64,000 nucleotides of DNA from Pseudomonas viridiflava (GTDB taxonomy: Bacteria > Pseudomonadota > Gammaproteobacteria > Pseudomonadales > Pseudomonadaceae). A program made the position numbers and the translations under genes. The first letter of the stretch is position 1; every line of letters begins with the position of its first letter. Under the pieces are notes generated by a model that was given only the letters and a program-made list of their open reading frames with translations, made no database searches and was not told the origin of the DNA. Shown in pieces: positions 60,147 through 64,000 of this stretch. The stretch is taken from contig NZ_UUIS01000096.1 of NCBI RefSeq assembly GCF_900589395.1, positions 62,001 through 126,000 on the forward strand. The letters run 5' to 3'.

Positions 60147-61487
60147 ATGCTGTCGTTTTTCGGTTACGGCATGATCGTGGTGTTCATGACCTTGATCATG
60201 ACCAAGCGCCTGGCCCCACTGGTGGCCATGACCCTGGTGCCGGTCATCTTTGCCATGCTGGCGGGCTTTTCCGGTGACATGGGCACCATGATGATCGAAG
60301 GGTTGCGCAAGGTGGCCCCGACGGCGGTCATGGTGATGTTCGCCATCCTGTACTTCGGGATGATGTTCGACACCGGTCTGTTCGACCCGATCATTCGCAC
60401 CTTCATCCGCCTGATCAAGGGCGACCCGGCCAAGGCGGTGTTCTTCGCCGCTTTGCTGGCCGGCCTGGTGTCGCTCGACGGCGACGGCTCGACCACCTAC
60501 ATGATCACCCTCACGGCCATGCTGCCGCTGTTCAGGCGCCTGGGGCTCAACCCGCTGATCCTGCCGTGCGTGGTAATCCTGGCGGCGAGCGTCACCAACC
60601 TGTTGCCGTGGGGCGGTCCATTGGCGCGGGCGGCGGTGGCCTTGAAGGTCGAGACCACTGACCTGTTCCTGCCCTTGATTCCCTCAATGCTGATCAGCTT
60701 CGCCGGAGTCCTGCTGTTGGCCTATTACCTGGGCTTGCAAGAGCGTCGCCGTCTCGGCACCCTGGCACTGCCGGCCGGCGACCCCGGTCGCGCAATGCAG
60801 GCCGGCGACGACATGTCGGACCTGCTGGCCCTGAGTTCGGAAAACGAAGCCCTGCGCCGGCCGAAGATGTTCTGGCTCAATGCCGTGCTGACCCTGGCCC
60901 TGATGACGTGCCTGGTGGTGGAGGTGCTGCCGCTGCCAATCCTGTTCATGCTGGCGTTCTCCATTGCGCTGGTCATCAACTACCCCGGCATGGACGACCA
61001 GCGCCGGCGCATCGCTGCCCATGCCCCGACGGCCCTCAATCAGATTGCAATCTTCCTGGCCGCCGGGATCTTTGCCGGCATCCTGTCCGGGACCGGCATG
61101 GTCAAGGCGATGTCCGACACTCTGCTGTGGGCACTGCCGCAGGGCTGGGGCCCTTACCTGGCGCCGATCACTGCCTTGCTGAGCCTGCCGGGCACGTTCT
61201 TCATGTCCAACGATGCCTTCTACTACGGCGTGCTGCCGGTGCTGGCCCAGGCCGCCGACGCCTACGGCATCTCGGCCGCCGAAATCGGCCGCGCCTCGCT
61301 GGTCGGCCAGCCAGTGCACTTGCTCAGCCCGCTGGTGGCCTCGACCTACCTGCTGGTCGGCCTGGCCGGCGTGGAGTTCAGCGATCACCAGAAGTACACC
61401 TTCAAATGGGCCTTCGCGCTGTCGATGCTGATCATGCTGTCGTCGATGCTGCTGGGCCTGTTTCCGCTCTACTCGGTGAAAGGCTGA
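60147..61487 (+). CDS. CitMHS-family citrate/tricarboxylate transporter
   Basis: A 446-residue inner-membrane protein with about 11-12 hydrophobic spans. It has the CitMHS order: MTKRLAPLVAMTLVPVIF at the start, DGDGSTTYMITLTAMLPLF, NLLPWGGPLARAA and PGTFFMSNDAFYYGVLPVLA. Such carriers take up citrate or related acids with metal ions or protons. AGGAG precedes the ATG; the gap to the SDR gene is 57 bases. Confidence 0.9.
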   Translation: MLSFFGYGMIVVFMTLIMTKRLAPLVAMTLVPVIFAMLAGFSGDMGTMMIEGLRKVAPTAVMVMFAILYFGMMFDTGLFDPIIRTFIRLIKGDPAKAVFFAALLAGLVSLDGDGSTTYMITLTAMLPLFRRLGLNPLILPCVVILAASVTNLLPWGGPLARAAVALKVETTDLFLPLIPSMLISFAGVLLLAYYLGLQERRRLGTLALPAGDPGRAMQAGDDMSDLLALSSENEALRRPKMFWLNAVLTLALMTCLVVEVLPLPILFMLAFSIALVINYPGMDDQRRRIAAHAPTALNQIAIFLAAGIFAGILSGTGMVKAMSDTLLWALPQGWGPYLAPITALLSLPGTFFMSNDAFYYGVLPVLAQAADAYGISAAEIGRASLVGQPVHLLSPLVASTYLLVGLAGVEFSDHQKYTFKWAFALSMLIMLSSMLLGLFPLYSVKG

Positions 61488-61540
61488 AGACAACCTCTGG
61501 CGGGCAAGGCCGCCGATCAACCCTGCTCTGGAGAGGTGAG

Positions 61541-61873
61541 TGCCTGCGTATTCTGGTTCTGCCCGGCGCCGGAATCGGTGCTGAAATCATCGAGTCTTCG
61601 ATGACCGTCCTCAAGGCCGCCAGCGGGCGCCCGGCCCGCCCCCGCCCGTTCCTGCCCTCCAACCTGAAAGAGGGCAAGCGCATGGACCTGGTGATCTGCG
61701 TGAAGCCACCGAGGGTTTTTTACCCGGACCGCAACATGAGCCGCGGCTGGGGCGAGGTGATGCCTTCGCCGGACACGGTGCTGCAAGACCCGGCCAGACG
61801 CACCGGTGACCTGGGCGGGCCGATGGACTGTCAGGCATTCGGCGTGGCGGTGGCTGAAGCCCTGCAGGGCTGA
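61541..61873 (+). pseudogene. Internally deleted isocitrate/isopropylmalate dehydrogenase-family relic
   Basis: In one frame three pieces of this family appear in order but with their connecting parts missing: LRILVLPGAGIGAEIIESS (usual N-terminus), MDLVICVKPPRVFYP (usual LDLYVCLRPVRYF region) and RTGDLGGPMDCQAFGVAVAEAL (usual C-terminus). A real enzyme is about 350 residues; this is about 110. No proper start codon is in frame (a GTG one base off suggests a frameshift). It follows the transporter gene and was probably the dehydrogenase of the same pathway. Confidence 0.65.
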
Positions 61874-61950
61874 TGACCGTTCGTCTGCTGTACTGCACTC
61901 GGGCGCTTATGGCATTTCCAACGCATAACCCATAAGCGCAAGAGGTACGT

Positions 61951-62193
61951 ATGGAACATCAGGAACTGGAACGCGAAGTACTGACCCGCCTGCTGCATGC
62001 CCACCCCAGCGGCCTGGGCAAGGAGATCCTGGATAACTACCGTGGCGAAAAGGCGGTGGTGGAGGTGATACGGCGTTTCCAGCATGAGAACTTCATTCAC
62101 GGCACCCCGGTCGACCCGCACAGTTCGACGCTGGAGTTTCCGATCAAGCTGACCAGCGCTGGTGTCGATGAGGCCAAGCGGCTGGAAGCCTGA
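61951..62193 (+). CDS. Hypothetical small protein (80 aa)
   Basis: An 80-residue soluble protein, rich in charged residues (REVLTRLLHAHPSGLGKEIL, then VVEVIRRFQHENFIHG), possibly a winged-helix or similar small fold. AAGAGG lies 8 bases before the ATG. It is closed by a strong terminator. No function can be given. Confidence 0.6.
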   Translation: MEHQELEREVLTRLLHAHPSGLGKEILDNYRGEKAVVEVIRRFQHENFIHGTPVDPHSSTLEFPIKLTSAGVDEAKRLEA

Positions 62194-62236
62194 AAAGTGG
62201 AATGAACCTGCAGGTTCGGCCACGTCGCTGTAAATA

Positions 62237-62268
62237 AAAAAGGCTCAGGTTCTTACCTGGGCCTTTTT
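62237..62268 (+). terminator. Strong intrinsic terminator
   Basis: AAAAAGGCTCAGGT and ACCTGGGCCTTTTT form a 14-bp stem (one wobble pair) with loop TCTT and a T tract. It separates the 80-residue protein gene from the HPF-baeRF unit. Confidence 0.9.
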
Positions 62269-62555
62269 GCATGTCTGGCGTTCACAAAGATCGCCTTGGC
62301 TTTTTGCCGCCATTCATAGCGCCGTCCATCGGTCTGCGCCGCTTGCAGAACGAACTGCCCCGAATGGCCCTGGCTCGAACCGTACAAGGCCTCACGGAAA
62401 AGGTATCGAGCCCTTCAATCATCGGCTCGGTGCCCGGCAGAACACGACGGCAAAGCGCCACGCGACTGGCGGTGACGCGGTTTGCAAAGCGTTCACAGGG
62501 CGGTGTCTGCGCCGGGGCTGGTTTTGCTTTCCAGGAAATCAGGAGGGATTGATCC
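62269..62555 (+). promoter_or_regulatory. Upstream region of the HPF-baeRF unit
   Basis: About 287 bases between the terminator and the HPF-like start. GAACTG (62352) with TCGAA (62375) 17 bases on resembles the AlgU/RpoE-type layout GAACTT-N16-TCTGA. This is a weak match at one spacing; a stress-sigma promoter would suit a hibernation pair. The ribosome-binding site of the HPF-like gene is AGGAGG. Confidence 0.3.
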
Positions 62556-62981
62556 ATGCTGGTACAGGTAGACAGCAATCATATCGAAGGCGGCGCCGAC
62601 CTTCAGGAGTGGGTCGGCAGCACGGTGGTGGATGAGCTGGAACGCTACACCTCGCTGCTGACGCGGGTAGAGGTTCACGTTGGTGATGTGAACGCACAGA
62701 AAGCCGGTCCCCAGGACAAACGCTGCCAGATCGAAGTACGTCCCAAGGGCCACAGCGCACTGTCGGCCACGCATCAGGCCGAAAGCCTGGAGCTGGCGGT
62801 CACCGGCGCTGCCAGAAAAATCCATCATGCGCTTGAGCATCTGACCGGACGTCTTTCGCCCAAGGTCGAGTCCACCGGCCACCTCATGGCCCCTGCGGCC
62901 CAGGAGCAATCGCCGGCGCAGATCGACGCCTTGCTCGAAGATGATTTTCTGGCCCGGCAGGCCGATCTGGACAAGTCCTGA
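62556..62981 (+). CDS. HPF/RaiA-like ribosome-associated protein
   Basis: A 141-residue protein with the HPF/RaiA domain order: MLVQVDSNHIEGGADLQEWV, RYTSLLTRVEVHVGDVNAQK, DKRCQIEVRPKGHSAL and the final helix AVTGAARKIHHALEHLTGRL. HPF/RaiA proteins sit in the decoding centre of idle ribosomes and block translation. The 40-residue tail beyond the domain is not the usual long-HPF dimerisation domain. AGGAGG precedes the ATG. The next gene starts 11 bases after the stop, so they are one operon. Confidence 0.75.
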   Translation: MLVQVDSNHIEGGADLQEWVGSTVVDELERYTSLLTRVEVHVGDVNAQKAGPQDKRCQIEVRPKGHSALSATHQAESLELAVTGAARKIHHALEHLTGRLSPKVESTGHLMAPAAQEQSPAQIDALLEDDFLARQADLDKS

Positions 62982-62992
62982 GGAGGTTGCTC

Positions 62993-64000
62993 ATGATCCC
63001 GATTCAACCCTTTACACGCCAGACACTGGATACGCTGCTGGCCCTGGCGGACCGCACGAACCTGAGTGTCTACATGCCCGCTCACCCGACATTCCCGGAG
63101 CGTGCGCAAGATCCGATTCGCCTCAAGAATCTCATCAAGGATCTGGAAGCCGGACTGGCAGAACGGTCGCTGCCGGCCCAGGCGTTGCTGGCGCCGTTTC
63201 ATCAGCTGGTGGACGACACCGCGTTCTGGAATGCCTGCCCGCCGGCGATTGCGATCTTCGGCGGCGACGAGCATTTTCTCGTGGTGGGGCTGCATCAGCC
63301 GGTGCCAGAGATCGCCATCGTCAACCGCCACCCCTACCTCAGGCCCTTGCTGCGCCTGGCGCCGATGACCGGGCGCTACCAGGCGCTGTGCCTGACCCGT
63401 GACAGCGTGCAGGTGTATGAAGGCGACGCGCAGCGGCTGCGGGACGTCGAATTGCCGCAGGCCGTGCCGACCTCCCAGGCCGAGGCGCTGGGCGAGGAAC
63501 TGACCCCGCGCGACCAGCAAGGCCACCCCGATGGCTTCAGCGGTGCCGGTGAGCGCGGCGATCCGATGATGCACGAGTCCGGTGGCGGCGGTCGCCAGGA
63601 CGAGGTGGACCTGGACCGCGAGCGGTTTTTCCGGGCCGTCGACAAGGCGATTACCGAACACTGCTCACGTGCCTGCAAGTTACCGCTGGTGCTGGTCGCA
63701 CTGCCGGAAAACCAGGCGGCGTTCCGGGCGCTCAGCCACAACCCGTTCCTGCTGGCGGACGGCATCCGTACCGACCCTGCCACGCTGTCGCCCACCCAGT
63801 TGGCGACCGCCTGTGCGACCGTGATGAACCAGCGCTACGAGGACTCGTTGCAGGCGGCATTCGACCGCTTTGGCGTGGCGCAGGGGCAACGGCTGACCGC
63901 TTCGCGGCTGCCGGACATTGAGCAGGCAGCCCGGGAAGGGCGGGTGGCGCTGCTGCTGGTGGAAGCCGATGACGCCTTCGAGGCGCTGACACCGGCCGAC
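62993..64000 (+). CDS. baeRF family 3 (aeRF1-like) protein, partial
   Basis: The first 336 residues are in the window; the C-terminus is cut off. Residues 1-150 match the baeRF family 3 pattern: NLSVYMPAHPTFPERAQDPI, RLKNLIKDLEAGL, LLRLAPMTGRYQALCLTRDS and VYEGD. Residues 193-201 (HESGGGGRQ) form a glycine-rich loop followed by RERFFRAVDKAI, in the place of the eRF1/Pelota functional loop. Such proteins are bacterial relatives of eRF1; the Balon factor of hibernating ribosomes belongs to this broad group. GAGGAGG precedes the ATG. Confidence 0.85.
   Translation, partial: MIPIQPFTRQTLDTLLALADRTNLSVYMPAHPTFPERAQDPIRLKNLIKDLEAGLAERSLPAQALLAPFHQLVDDTAFWNACPPAIAIFGGDEHFLVVGLHQPVPEIAIVNRHPYLRPLLRLAPMTGRYQALCLTRDSVQVYEGDAQRLRDVELPQAVPTSQAEALGEELTPRDQQGHPDGFSGAGERGDPMMHESGGGGRQDEVDLDRERFFRAVDKAITEHCSRACKLPLVLVALPENQAAFRALSHNPFLLADGIRTDPATLSPTQLATACATVMNQRYEDSLQAAFDRFGVAQGQRLTASRLPDIEQAAREGRVALLLVEADDAFEALTPAD

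Noticed and set aside
62271..62552. 93-codon frame before the HPF-like gene
   Set aside because: No ribosome-binding site, starts in the terminator tail, and residues are Arg-rich without a recognisable pattern; treated as upstream region.

Overview
The window is a GC-rich (roughly 62-65%) piece of a Pseudomonas chromosome, most like the P. fluorescens/P. putida side of the genus. The evidence is gene content and order: trxA-rho-ubiD, the zapA-6S RNA-ygfA block next to ygfB-pepP-ubiH-ubiI, hitAB, gcvT-gcvH, argE-argA, gshA, tex, ompR-envZ, pckA-hslO-hslR and a rimABK operon. REPIN-like palindromes scattered between genes fit the same assignment. No rRNA, tRNA, phage, insertion sequence or CRISPR array was seen; apart from 6S RNA the window is protein-coding.

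Layout. 1-3271: a polar amino-acid ABC transporter on the minus strand (ATPase cut by the window edge), with a sigma-54-like promoter, divergent from a GntR/FCD regulator. 3395-7964: trxA, rho, ubiD and a 2Fe-2S reductase that overlaps ubiD by one base. 8216-11654: ChaC-like, TonB-domain, immunity-like, FliL-like, EVE-domain and small membrane proteins. 11682-17775: ygfA, 6S RNA, zapA and a coiled-coil partner on minus; ygfB, pepP, ubiH, ubiI on plus. 18026-22486: hitAB iron uptake and glycine cleavage gcvT-gcvH. 22550-23235: a tandem REPIN array. 23357-29467: DUF2388 protein, SPFH/NfeD pair, orphan GspE-type ATPase, ACT-like protein with divergent Lrp regulator, CYTH/CHAD triphosphatase. 29598-33970: argE, argA (with a possible Arg-rich leader peptide) and gshA. 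34289-44559: thioesterase-tex, ompR-envZ, a few unknowns, pckA, hslO, hslR. 44736-48675: rimABK and three small genes. 49043-58864: a NIT-domain chemoreceptor, a cydDCABX operon behind an ANR-like box, and a fermentative D-lactate dehydrogenase. 59089-61873: an apparently decayed organic-acid locus (SDR, CitMHS transporter, a dehydrogenase relic and a possible signal-peptide relic). 61951-64000: a small unknown protein, then an HPF-like protein followed 11 bases later by a baeRF family 3 protein that runs off the window.

How it fits together. Several blocks are functional units: cytochrome bd assembly, structure and accessory peptide with an oxygen-responsive box; rimA (c-di-GMP hydrolysis), rimB (protease-like) and rimK (ribosomal modification); arginine synthesis enzymes; and a possible ribosome hibernation/rescue pair at the right end. 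The most distinctive structures are the HPF-baeRF pair, the Arg-rich leader ORF before argA, the 131-bp REPIN tandem array, a family of about 109-bp palindromic repeats in six copies (one internally expanded by 43-bp units, one chimeric), and a strong terminator separating ompR from envZ.
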